From contig NC_081339.1 of NCBI RefSeq assembly GCF_022539665.2, positions 2,566,017-2,630,016 of the forward strand: a stretch of 64,000 bases of DNA, given 5' to 3'. The stretch's first letter is position 1. The number at the start of each line of letters is the position of its first letter. This DNA comes from Daphnia carinata (lineage: Eukaryota; Arthropoda; Branchiopoda; Diplostraca; Daphniidae). Both the position numbers and the translations under genes were made by a program. Positions 38,611-50,990 of this stretch are shown here, one piece after another. The notes beneath the pieces are model-generated. The model ran no database searches. It was given only the letters and a program-made list of their open reading frames with translations, and was not told the origin of the DNA.

Positions 38611-41253
38611 TCAAGGTTTCTTGTTACTTTCAAGCGTCTTTTTGATTTTTTGCATGATATTATCAAACGAATCCTTCCCAGTATAGTCGATAAACCCATG
38701 TTCCCATGCCTCCCGACTACTCGGGCCAGAATCCACTGACGCCGTGGCTTCAGCTGCGACTTCCGGTGGGCTGCTGACCAACGGTTTCTCGTCTTGGTTA
38801 GCAGTTATTGGCTCTGGTACTTCCTTGACTGTCAGTTGTGAGAACTGGGCAGCCACGCCAGTCTATCAAATTTTGATATCAAGGAAAAAAACAAAACAAA
38901 AATAAACAAGTATTAGAAAATGGCAAAACATACAAATTGAACGACAGGCAATTTCCACAAGTATCCCGAGTGCATACTTACACTATCTTCCCCTGATAAT
39001 GTGGGCGAGCTTAACTTGGAAGAAAAAGTAGAAGCCAATTAAGTGTCATGTTAGTTCTTACACTAAATTTGTGGTTATTTAGCAAAGGGCAGTGAATATA
39101 CAGACTGTTAAGGTGACCAACGCTACGCCTAATGATTTCCAGTTCCTAGAACTACCGGCTAATACTATATTCCTTTGTGGGTGACCAATCGAGGTGAAAC
39201 CAAACTGATTCCGAAAAAACTCAGGCTCACGTGACTTACGTGTTCTGGTTGAGCACTGTCGGTATCAGACGCGAAAGAGTCGGATTCGATAAAAGAGGGT
39301 CTAGGTGTGGTAGTACTAGGTAAAGGAAGGTCTGATGTCAATTGAACTGGGGCGAATGAATAGTGGTTTAAAGTTGAAATCGAGGCAAATTCTAGGTCTG
39401 ATGTTGATACGGAGTGAATTTTTAGGTCTGAAGTTGATACGTAGGGAGATTCTAGGTTTGAAGTCAACGTGGCCGACTGATTCAGGAGTGCAGCTTCAGC
39501 CACCCTCTCCTTCACGTCCAAGGCGTTCCAAGGTTGCTCCAGGGCAACGTTAACAAGTGTCAAGTTTTCAGTGTCAATACTGGTTGAACGAATGTTTTCT
39601 TTAGAAGAGGGCGAGGGAGGAACGTTATGCTGCTCAATCGATCGGTTATGAGGGCGTAGAATTGGGAACTATTTCAAAGATTTGTTTGGCAAGTCGTAAA
39701 ACAATCACGAAATTAAAGTTTTGAAATGATGGCAAAAATTTCGAAAAAGGCGTTAAAAAAACCCAGCAAAACAGGAATAACTGAAGGACGTACCATGTCA
39801 GAAGACAGGTGAGGCAAGACATGGCAGATGAAAATGCGCCACCAAAGTGCGATGTGGTCTCCAGGAACTGGATTTTGGAACGCTGACGCCTCTGACGCCT
39901 GCCATGGTTTTGGTGAACCAATAAAGTGGACAATTCGCACATTTTTCCCAAACCTGTAAACGCCGAAAAATGTTAAGCAATGAGAACATCGTAGGTTCCA
40001 TATCGCTTACTGTTTATATGCTGGCCGATAAGAATAGGACGCGGAAGCAGTCATATTATAAATGAAAGGCAATCGGCGATTTATATCTTTGGTGGCCCAG
40101 TCTGCGAAATAGGAATTGAGCAAGCCCTGGTCTCCACCTGAGGTACAACCATATATTATAACCTACTGTACTAGAACCAGAATATTCAGTGAAACTTTTG
40201 TAGTACCGTCAAAGCTCCCTTCAGCAACAGCGAACGCTACTAGTTTGCCATAAGTCTCCATGGAGGGTCTAAAAACGAAGACACCCGAATTAAAACAGTC
40301 CGGCCAGCCAGCGTCTGGGGCGGCGGAAAACTCCTCCCTATCAAAAAGCTCATCGCAGTTTTGGATAACCTGAAAATGCATGTGTTATTGCTTTAAAAGA
40401 ATCCTGGCATGCTGGTGTTTCTTCATTTACCAGGGTATCTGCATCCAAAAAGACACATTTGCTGAAATCAGTCAATGTCCAGCAGTGTAACTTAGTGAAG
40501 GTGATTCCAAGTTCAGGTCTTGCAAGTAGAGCTAGGTGGGCACTGTCTTGTGAATCCATGACATTTACCTCTTGAACACGGCAAGAGATTTCACTGAGTC
40601 TATTCCTGTTAATGGAGAAAAACAAATAAAACCTGAAAATAAGTTTCTTAAACTACCAAAACACCAAAGAAAGTTACCTCATTGCAGAGCTGACTTGGTC
40701 AGTTATCATGACAACTAATGGCCTCGTAGAATTAACAGACTTCAAAGAATGTGCGAGTACCAAAGCTCCAACAGCATACGAATCATTGGTAGCTAATGTG
40801 ACCCATGCTTCAGCTGCCACTATAGTAAAAACATCAAAATCATTTCAAGACAAATCTTAAAAAAAATTAATTAAGGGGATAACAAGGTCAGTCAAATTTG
40901 GCTTATAATCAGGACATCTATTTATAGCTGATTCTTGGTATGGGGATTTCAAAGAAGAACTATTTAGTGCACATCACAACTATGTAATGGCAATTCCTAC
41001 TTATAAAAAATCATCAGCAACAGACATGATTTTTTTTACTTTTTTCAAGATACGCAATACCAGATACTACGATTCGACTGAACAGCGTACACACGAGCAT
41101 AGTTAAAATTAGACGATCTATCATTCAGGTTGCTCAAAACAGTCAGGCACAACACGAAGGTCGCCAATTCAAATTCGTACAAAAACCTGTAGTACTTTTT
41201 GTAAAATTTGGAAAAAAAAACATTTGAAAACTAGATAAAATGCTATACTTACT
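38611..41253 (-). CDS. GYG1: Glycogenin, self-glucosylating primer of glycogen synthesis
   Basis: Glycogenin attaches glucose to its own tyrosine from UDP-glucose to seed glycogen. Nine exons (41253, 40819-40678, 40605-40431, 40369-40207, 40137-40011, 39953-39794, 39668-39240, 39014-38982, 38862-38611) give 493 residues. The start codon is split: the A ends exon 1 and TG begins exon 2, giving [20 protein letters not shown]. With this start, the metal-binding DAD falls at 102-104 and the acceptor Tyr ([11 protein letters not shown]) at 195, the same positions as in human GYG1. A variable Ser/Thr-rich linker with repeated STSDL phrases follows. The end ([17 protein letters not shown]) is the conserved glycogen-synthase-binding motif. 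Most of exon 1 is 5' UTR and its start is not defined. Confidence 0.94.
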
Positions 41254-43430
41254 TATTGTAATATGTGTGGCTACGATTGTGACACGAAAAGAGGGATTAG
41301 ACAAATAAGGAGTTGATTTGACGGCTCGGTTACTACGTCTGAGGAAAACTGGGAATTTGAGAACACTCGACTCCCGCTCGAGGAGTTTCCGCCGGTCTCA
41401 GCTGAGAAGGTGCTGCAGAACTGCATAAAAAGTCTTTTAAGGGCGGTGAGCTAAAACAAAAAAAGAAGCATCTAGCGTTAGCTGACAGAACTATATCTAA
41501 GAGATAAATGTTGCCATCGGGCAAGGGATGGCACGTGTTAGTACAATTTCGAATAATGGTTACTAGGAGCTTGCAGGGCGTTTACCAGAAAAAAGGCTGG
41601 GTATGTCTCGTTGACAATTCAAGGTTATTATCTATTTAACATAGGCAGTGTCTGGTTACGTGTACAGACAAGTATCAAACCAGTTTGCAGCGACGTGCGA
41701 ATGCCAGCAATAGAGTTCTCCTTATATAGTCTTGTCTATTACGTTTTCACAGCAACACCTTGAAAATGTGGCTGAACAAGAATTCAGCAAAATGGTCATG
41801 GATAGCTTAAATTTAATCTCGAAATGAACCAACTGGCTATTACGAAATTAGCGACCCCATCCCCCTGCAAGAAAATGGCCGGCATTTAAAGGAAAGGGTT
41901 CAAATCCCTGCTGATCCACAATGGAGGAATGCCCACAAAACTGTCGTTGGTCGGGGTTTTCAGTACGACTGCATTTTGTGAGAAGTCAAATGGTTTCCCA
42001 TGTGATGTTTTTATCTGAGTGTGCGAATTCTTCTCACCAACTATTCGAGTTCGACCTCATAATGTTCAATTTTTTTATTGTAACACATAGATACATGACA
42101 AAACAGTGCTAGGTAGTGTTCAGTGACAATCATAGTCGCCGTACCGTAACGATAATCATGTCTCTGTTGGCCTCTGCATTAGCCACTACTAAGTATTTCA
42201 CAATTTATATTGCATAAAATCACTCATTGGACTCATATAATTTATCCTTCACAGTAAAATCGTCATAGCTAGCAAGATGCACTCTGACGACGTGTGAGAA
42301 AATCAAGTATGGAGTCGCCGTTGTGTGCTTAACTTTTTGGCCGACATAGCACGTGTCGTTCCGTACAGATTCTGTTGTCATAAAATGGTTGTATGGGATA
42401 GCATTGCGCATGTCACATCGGCAAAAGGGTACAACAAAAACTGCCATGATTACCGAAGGAAGCTTCAGCTTCACAGTTTCGAGCAAACTGACATGGTGTC
42501 GTGTTTATCTCCTCTTGCTGTTTCAATTGAACTATATTACTTAGTGCCTTTGGACGTACACAAACATTGACCTTCAGTGGTTTCATAAACAACCGACGTT
42601 AAAAGGAACTCACTCAACACCTTGGCGAACGGGTAAAGATAAACTTTAAGGAAAGTTTTGGTGTCAACTAACATTGAACTCGAGGCAACTCTGTTGTGTT
42701 ACGGTTCAACCAATGTTACTTCATCGGTTACATGCATGCCACTGATAGTTGTTTTATAATTCATGCATTTCACATCACGCACAGTTAAGCAGTCGGTAAC
42801 AGTCACGCTGTTGGTCCCGGAACTACATAGTTAAAAGATTTTGGCCAGGCAAAGCTAGTGACATTACGAATTACTACCTCCCGGTGTCTGCCATGGTTGC
42901 ATCTCGTATTTTCCTTGGAATTATTCATGGAGACATGGATAGATTTTTCTTTCATGGAATCTTTTAACTTATTTTGACTTCTTTGACAAAATTTGCTTGT
43001 TCGTGTTGAAAGATTTGTCTTTCTTGTGCACAGATTTGTGATAACTCGATTTCAGGGCTGAAAATCGACTACAATAGAACACATTTAAATCGGGGGAGTT
43101 TGCTTTCGGTTATGGGTTTTATTGAAATATTAAATGATAAAATTAACTGATATCGGGAATTCTATGGCTAATGATATTTTTTATTCATATAAGAATCACT
43201 AACCGGAAAAAAATGACAAAATATTTGGCAAACTGCTACAACGGCGCTGTCATTCAGTCCTTGTGCAAAAACCATTGTGCAAAAAGAACCAACTTTTGAC
43301 AATAAATTCTCTGACAACAATAGTTGTCATAAAAAGTCTTTGTCTAACCGTTTTACGAAACCAAATAATGTGATATGCGTGTATGCCCCAAGGCTTTGAA
43401 ATTCAATAACAACGTTACTTTCAATTGCAG
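41254..43430. other. Intergenic region, no gene seen
   Basis: AT-rich sequence between the divergent glycogenin and calmodulin-like genes. It holds the rest of glycogenin exon 1 on the minus strand and both promoters. Short overlapping frames near 42220-42570 have no recognisable features. A tRNA-like GGTTCAAATCC near 41900 lacks the rest of a tRNA. Confidence 0.45.
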
Positions 43431-43521
43431 GAAAAACATTGCAATCCCAGACGACGGCAGCTTCCCAAAGAAGATTTCCACAAAATACTTTACTTCAGGG
43501 AAATATTGCTCAGAGGACATT

Positions 43522-46500
43522 ATGGCGTTCGCTGCAGCTCGCATGATACTCAAAGACAAACGAAGGAAACCGTCGCGCGAAGAGTACTCGCCCAGAAACC
43601 GAAGCAAGGTATATTCAGTTCCTTTTTTTCTTTACACATTTATAAATATAGTTGTTTAGTGATGTGTTGATGGATATAATTCCGTCTAAATTACCAGCAA
43701 AAAAAAAAGCTATTAGTGAGGCTTACTTCCCCACTGCCCCATAATCGTTATCTGGTGATCACGTATCATGCAGAATCTGAGTAGCGTGTAGGAAAGCAAT
43801 TAATAACGTGGGCGTGAGGATGATACGTGATACCATTCCAGTTAGGATCACAATCTTAATGGTTTCTCATCGCTAGTAATGAATCTTCCCAAGAATCAAG
43901 AAAAATCAACTATGGTTCTTAGTTTTTCGTAAAAACGTGAATCGAATTCTGACGGATGTTTAGTGTATATTTGAATATTCTACCTTCAAGGGGACTGGTG
44001 TCACCTGATGGTCACTGGCTTGTAAGGCCAGCACGAACCGTTTATCGATCGAGCCATGGCCTTGCCTCTTATTTCGTGAGCTTTTACAGAATGCGAATGG
44101 CAGTGGGGAACGTACGCACCCTTCCTCAGGGACTTAATGTTTTCATTGCTTACCCAAGTGCAATGCCTTCTAATGACTGTATACATATAAGAATGTCTAC
44201 CACCACGAATGAGTGAATCGTCATCGCAATTCAATTTAGTAAACGGTAATCAGGTTTTCGCCAGCTTCGAGAAATCGTTTCCTTTTTTTGTTTGTTTCCC
44301 TCTTTATTTGTGTTGTTCTTAACAATATCGATCCTGCTTTACGTGAGACGAGTATTACAGACAACAGTAAGGCACCACTATTTGTACGTTTCCCATCTTT
44401 GTGCCGTCACGGCCCTCGATCGCGTTGTTCTCCGTAACCAACGAACCCTACACACGAGACGAAATGACAAAGGCTGTGGAATTAACGTAACTGTATAAAG
44501 ATATACGTTTATGCAATACTACTAAGCACACAGTTATTAAGATCAAATTTAAGTATTTGGGAAGAATGTTTTATTGTACATAAAATACGAGAACTGGTGT
44601 CAGATGACGTGATATGAATTATGATATGTTGGCAAATAGGCTCGGAGCAAACAGTCAGAAGGATCGATACACCTGTCAACAATTAACCAGCCCGTTGGAT
44701 CCCCCAAACCTCCTGTTACAAAGAGCAATGATGCTGGCCCGAAGAGCAACTGTCAATCAGCAAAGCCTACGGGCAAGAATTCCGGCAATAACCGAAACAA
44801 TCGAAAAGTCAAGAAAGCCTGCAACACTCAACACGAATTAACAGTCACAATTGACCTGGTAAGTTGTTTTCACGTATTTGTACTATGTTAGCTATTGGCT
44901 GTTGGTGACGGGGAAGAAACTAACTGACATGTATCCTAACTCCGAGACCCCATAGGTATTTAACATTTACATGTAACCACACTAGGATGTGACATCTACT
45001 GCGTAGGATATTCTTGGGCCGCATTAGACACAATAGAATTTTCTAATTAACTGCGCCAATTCTTCTGAATGAAATAACAAAATTTAGATTTAATATTTTC
45101 GTCGTTGTTTTTAATTTGCAACGTAGCTGAGTGTTTTCTAGTGTGCCTATATAGATGCACATGAGTGCTACTTTTAATAATTTCAAATCCCTTTATCAAC
45201 TCACATCTGTGTAGAAGCATGCACGTGGAACTTACCCTATAAAAAAAGAAATTTTTTTCCAGTGGAGTAGAAGCTTTTGTCTGTCTCTCGTTTATAGTGA
45301 CAAAAGTTATTATAGCATGTCTTGTTCTCTGGCAGTCGGAGCATGGACTAACAGAAGATCAAGTTGCCGATTTCAAAGAAGCCTTTATTGCGATAGACAA
45401 AGATGAGGATGGACTAATCACGGTGACAGAGCTGGGAAAAGTAATGAAATCTCTTGGCCAACGATCGACAGGTAATATGGTGTCTGTTTTCCCAATTATG
45501 TTTAACGTTTTGATTTTCAGACCTCCTCCTTTCGCGATTGGGCGTGTGTTTGATTGACACACGTTGCGAATCGCTGTCTTTTTCAATCAAGTTTTCCTCC
45601 GCCGGAAGACGTAAAACTACGCGTGACCTATATAACAAGCGAACGGGATCAATCTTTTCGCGTTATTGCGTGCAGAAGGAAGGTTTCAAAGAGGTTTTTT
45701 TCCCTATCGATTAGAAAAAAGAACGAATGTATTGATCGTTTGGCTAGTTTTAACTATCGATCGTGTGTAAATAGTCGAAGATGATGTGTAACTTGGCCCG
45801 GGATAGAACGCGAAGATTATTATTTGGCTTGCTTATGAAGTTATCCTAGACAAAGTTCGCTCTTCTTCAAAGTTTGAAGCTACATATACAGTAGTTTGCT
45901 CATCAGTTTTTTTTCATTTTTAGATTGTATACATGGTAACCTAGTTGGCACTTTCTTGCAATAGATCTTAGCTTAGACAATCTCAGAAGGGGGCCTGCAT
46001 GTTTCCCTTTTTTCCCCCTTCCAACGCACGGAGTAGAAGATACGAATCGATACCGTCTAGTCTGAATGAAAATCTGCACCCAAAAGGAGGAAAATCTAAT
46101 CTTCCAACGCCCCACTGTGTTACTTTGAATCCTGGCAAGAATGTGGAACTCGTAACAAGCGCATAGTGAATGAAATACTTCATTTAGCGTGGGCGTACAT
46201 CAATAACGTGCAAGTGACTTGAAGGCCTCTGCAAGTGAAAAACTAATATCCGAATAGTAGAGGATCTTGGCGTCATTGGCATGCAGAGTTTCCTTATTAA
46301 ATTTACCTTCTCATTACACATTATAATTGGGTTCTCGTACGAACCTGTATGATTGGCTAGCTATTTGAACTAGCTTACTGAAACTAACATTTAGAACCCC
46401 CCCCCCCCCTCTTGACCTGTATTAACATTTGCACATTAAGCGTTTGGTAAAGCATTTTAATCAAAACTAAGCGAGTGGGGCTTGGAGACTGTCAAAATGG

Positions 46501-47414
46501 GTTTTTGTTGGCGGACCTCGCGCGTACCCGTTCTCTATCGGATGGCGTGGGACGTGGAGCGAAAAGACACTATAGGGGATTTTTGATTGCAACTTTAAGT
46601 GAACAACAACTCCCCGTGTAGCCTACGTTCAGCCTTTTGGGGATTAAAAGCTTCGGCGTAGAGGGAACGACAAAGAGCAAGAAACAATAGCAAAATTTGG
46701 CTTGTCTACCCGTGCACGTGAATCGTATACCGAAGTACCGGACGAAAGAGCGTTTTGATTTCATATTTGTGTTCTGTGTATCTAGGATGTCTTTTACGTA
46801 ATTTAAGACAAAGGCGAAAGTGCAAGTAACTAAAAAAATGAGTAAAACCATTTGTTTGCTTAAAAAGACAAAGAACTGAAGACGCTCGTGCGTGAAGTAT
46901 CGAACAGCAACCTGCGCAACATGGTGGAATTCAACGAATTTCTGCAATTAATGTCGAAGAAAATGAAGAACGATGGATGCGAAGAAGAGCTGCTCGAGGC
47001 ATTCAGGTGAGTTCTAACATTTTACTATGGTAATCAAAGGAACTTTCTTATTAGTTCTTGACGTATTTCTATTGTAAATCTGCCTTTACTGGCCTCATTC
47101 GTTGCGATAGCATCGATTTTTTTATTATGAATGTTATATTTGCTACAGGGTATTTGACAAACTAGGAGAGGGTTGGATCATGTCAGCAGATCTACGTGAC
47201 GTAATGCAACATTTGGGCGAACGATTGTCTGATCTTGAAGTTGACGACATGCTTAAGGAAGCTGATCGTGATAACAATGGCCGTGTCTTCTATCAAGGTA
47301 TGTATACACATTCTTAATTCATTAACCTATTTGAAGGGTAATTTTGAAATAATCCTAATTTCAATTTGATTTTCACTTCGTTTCACAGAGTTTGTCGAGT
47401 TATTGACTAAGTAA
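43522..47414 (+). CDS. Calmodulin-like EF-hand protein with basic N-terminal extension
   Basis: Six exons (43522-43608, 44640-44858, 45336-45471, 46868-47006, 47149-47297, 47389-47414) join in frame to 251 residues. The last 150 align with calmodulin from [15 protein letters not shown] to [10 protein letters not shown]-hand 1 ([12 protein letters not shown]) has all calcium ligands, and EF-hand 4 ([12 protein letters not shown]) has most. EF-hand 2 (around [12 protein letters not shown]) and EF-hand 3 ([12 protein letters not shown]) have lost ligand residues, so perhaps two sites bind calcium. The first 100 residues, rich in Lys, Arg, Asn and Ser ([22 protein letters not shown]), are absent from calmodulin. 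These N-terminal exons are the less certain part; a coding frame also runs upstream of the ATG to an acceptor at 43430. It is not calmodulin itself but a divergent relative. AATAAA follows the stop. Confidence 0.78.
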
Positions 47415-50400
47415 ATCGCCTGAAAAAATAAAATATCCACAACAGAAACAACACTTATTTTTCAAGAAGAAGAGGCTAAAGTGGACGGCTACGGGTTGTG
47501 CTTTTTTTTTTTAAATCATTTACAAAGAAAATCATCAAAACCGAAGAAAAGCTGGTGAACATTGCGGCTGCTGACGCTCTGTAACCTAAACACAGATTAG
47601 GATCGTGTTGAAAGTGCATCAACATTAGCTTTTGTGTTCTATAATGCTGTGCCAAATTGTGGGTAACGGTGTAACGTCCTTCGAATGGCAATATTAGGTG
47701 TTTACATGTTTTGTTATTGCGGTTAAATGTCTGAATTCGATGTTAGTTTTGGCACAGGAGCTAGTCACTTCGTCGTGTTCCATCACACACACACAAACAC
47801 ACACACCAAAAAGAATGTTATCATGTTGCTGTCTTCGTTTTCGTGTTCATGTGTGCGTGTTTGTCTGATTGTGCGGGCTTGTAGGAGACGATAGAGAGTG
47901 AGAGTTTCCCTAATTAGGTTGTTAAAGTTCAGCAAGTCAATAGTTTTCTTTGGGAAAAAAAATCCCATCTTAGCAATGGCTTCAGTTAGAACCCAAAGCT
48001 GTTTGTTGATTTTTCATTTGATGTTTGGTTATATTGTTAACTGGAAAATGCTGGGTTATAGGCCCGCCGTTGTTCAAATATTTGCCAAAGTTTAGTTTCT
48101 GATTGTCTTCGCATTTTATGTGTGAATCGTTGATCGAGCTACTGGAACTTTCAAATAAACAATTTAAAAGAAAGGGAATTCACAACTTCAATTTGTGATC
48201 TAAGCTTTTGGTGTACTGCATTGGTAGGATTGCCCCGCCGTTTTACTTTCGTTCAGAAATTTCCAAGAACAGAAAAAAATGTGTGAAATCATCATTACCA
48301 AGAAGAGTCACGTTCATACGCAGTCGCCTGCAACTGCGACAAAGCTTTTGTCTCGTCGTTCTCTAGTGGCTCAATGAAAATGCCTCGCCTCCTCCCACGC
48401 GAAAATAAAAGTAGCCTATAAAAGCTTAAGTGCAAACTGAGAGCAAGGCAAAGCTGAAGAAGCAAGTTAACTGACTATAGTGGAAAAAAAGAAATTACAT
48501 TGGCGTTATCGTAACCGTAAATATGGATTAGTCTTAGGATTGCGATTTGCGACAATGTGACCCTTAAATTATTTTTTAAAATGCCCGCCTGACGTTAAAA
48601 CTTCCAGTCAATTGTTTCCAAAGACACCGCCTTAAAGTTCTAAATCAAAAATGGTTGCCGGTATTCTTTTACGTAGCGGTAGATTTTCACGCACAGCGCT
48701 TTTTCACGCAGGACGTGACTTGCGCGCTTAATTTGATGGCATTTAAAGCTGTAGTCCCTGTGCCTTTGGCTTAATTATAAAGCTCTGTGAAGTGTGAGGG
48801 CACTCGGTTTTAATAAAAAAAAAAAAAAAGAAGAGAAATACGTGAGGAATTTATTTTTAAGTGCTGTCAAATGGTAGAGAATACCACATGTTAAAAAACG
48901 GGACATGAAATGCTTGTTTGTGGCATACGTAAAATCCTTCGTTCATGAATGAATTCTCAAAATAGCTTTCAGAAAACAAGAATAGAAAAAAAAACGATAG
49001 AGGTGCTAGCATGAAGCTAACGATCGTTGGCGTGTCGGCCTGCAAATAGAAAGCAAACGTTTCGTAAATATTTGATCCATAAATCTTTTATAACAAAAGG
49101 TCCTGGAAGTGGAAAAAGAATTCGTATCATTCTTATCGATCCCTAGACGAGGAGCATTCATTGCACAGGCGACATCTTTGCGTTCGTCGTGTTCCACGTA
49201 CTCTTAAATCTGAAATGGATCACGTAAAAATGTATTTCTAATCAAGGAGTGCAATCATTTTTGATTTTCCATTAAACTTGTGCCGTTAACAAAGGAATAT
49301 ACGAGTGTGTCTATGCCTATATTAGTTTTATCTTAACGGAGACGATAATGAGTTGCTGTATTTCGTAAATGATTGAGCCTCGATAGAGCATATCATATAG
49401 TATAGGGAAAAGGGAAATGGAGCCGACAAGAATTCATTATAGCCTGTGACGTTTTTACTTTAGGCAAACCTACACCGGAGGCAGCTCAAATTGCGCCGAG
49501 TAAACCTAGACCCCATACCGCGCGGCAACTGTGGATTAATTATCTCGCGAATACAGAGTCGACAGTTGGAAATTGCTGAGATGCATTCATTTCCGTTCCA
49601 ACTTATCGTTTTCTTTACTGAATAAGGTTGCGCGGAAAATCGTGCAAAATGATGGGGTTTATATATTCTTTAGAAGAAATGAATGTCGGAAGAAACAGAA
49701 GAAGCGATGTTACCCCAGCAAAAAAGTACACGATATACTGAGAAGCTACAGTTTTAGGGGACTGCCACAAAGCGCGGATGAAATATAAAATTAGTTCTTG
49801 GAAATACATTGAGATTTCTAATAGATTATATGCAGCCTATCGATCGCGAAAGGGTCCACCCCTCTTCCCTCTATACTATTCAAGTAATAAACAAAAATTC
49901 ATTTAAATTAACGAGCTTCATATCGCAGGCCAAATGAAATACATATGGATACCCCAGGCCAACAAGAATAATGCCCATAGCTATTTTCACGTTGGAGGCT
50001 TATTTTTAGAAGAAGAAGCGATGCCTTATATGGTCGAACTATAAGAACATATTTCTTGCAGCATAATATCTGTTCAGTATTTTCTTTTCCGAAGTAGATG
50101 TCATTGAACTGCTGCTTCAGGTGTTCTGTCTAGGTATACAGCGTGAATACAATTATACAGTAATCTGCGCAATTACATCCAACAGATTGAATTTTGTACA
50201 TCCTCTTTATGTTGCACTGGTTGAAGTAGAAGAAATGAAGTGAACTATCCAACATGCTATTTTTACATATGGCAAAATGCAGTAATAAGAAAATTATCGA
50301 ATAGAATTGGCTTATTCATCTTAGCACTGCCTGACAAGATTTCCTGAAGATGTTGGTTGTGATGTAAGTATCACGGAGCAGTAGCTACAATATTTGCTTT

Positions 50401-50990
50401 CACAAAGCTATGATGCAACACACGCTTTAGCACAAATTAAAGGACGTTTGTTTAACGGCTGATATATTATTATTTCCGTTTGGTCCGGTTCCGCTTCTAG
50501 GTTCCTCGCTAGCACTTTCAAGAAGCAGTTTGTCCATCTGGCTTAATTGCATCTTTTGGCGGACCACCTGTCCCACACACCACTTCGTTTGGTGCTTTAA
50601 TACGAAGGCCTCAACCTTGAAAACATAGAAAAAAAGATGGACAATTTGTAAGGCAAGCCAGTCGCAAGCTTAAACTCCTAGCCGATAGAGTGAAAATCTT
50701 TTGAGTTTGTTCTAGCAACAGACTTTTTGGTGCCGGAATTGCTATAACACCTTTACCCACTAGAATTTTAGGAATATCAATGTGCCTGTGATTATTTCGA
50801 ACGTCACTTGTGTCGTGTGTTGTAGTGGTAACGAAGTGGCTTCATTCAAATTGAAATCGTAGTGACTTCTTCGTATGATTGTGTATTGCAACTGCAATCA
50901 CGTGATACACTATGTTGGAAATCGTATAAAGATTATCGCTCAATAAATTATATGAAATTTCTTTAAGAGTAAAATTTTGCAGTCATAAGT
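47415..50990. other. Intergenic region with an orphan TATA promoter
   Basis: About 3.6 kb between the calmodulin-like gene and the sulfotransferase. It starts with the calmodulin-like 3' UTR. A TATAAAAG at 48417 (separate entry) may start a transcript, possibly a 5' UTR exon of the sulfotransferase. Homopolymer A runs occur near 48818. No coding region was recognised. Confidence 0.4.
48417..48424 (+). promoter_or_regulatory. Consensus TATA box without an adjacent coding gene
   Basis: TATAAAAG is preceded by a C-rich stretch (CTCGCCTCCTCCCACGCG) and followed at promoter-like distance by possible initiation sequence. No open frame follows within 500 bp (the first ATG hits a stop after one codon). 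It may drive a non-coding RNA or a 5' UTR exon of the sulfotransferase 2.5 kb downstream. Confidence 0.35.

Noticed and set aside
41875-41925. tRNA gene suggested by GGTTCAAATCC
   Set aside because: No matching acceptor stem, D-arm or anticodon arm could be drawn around the B-box-like sequence.
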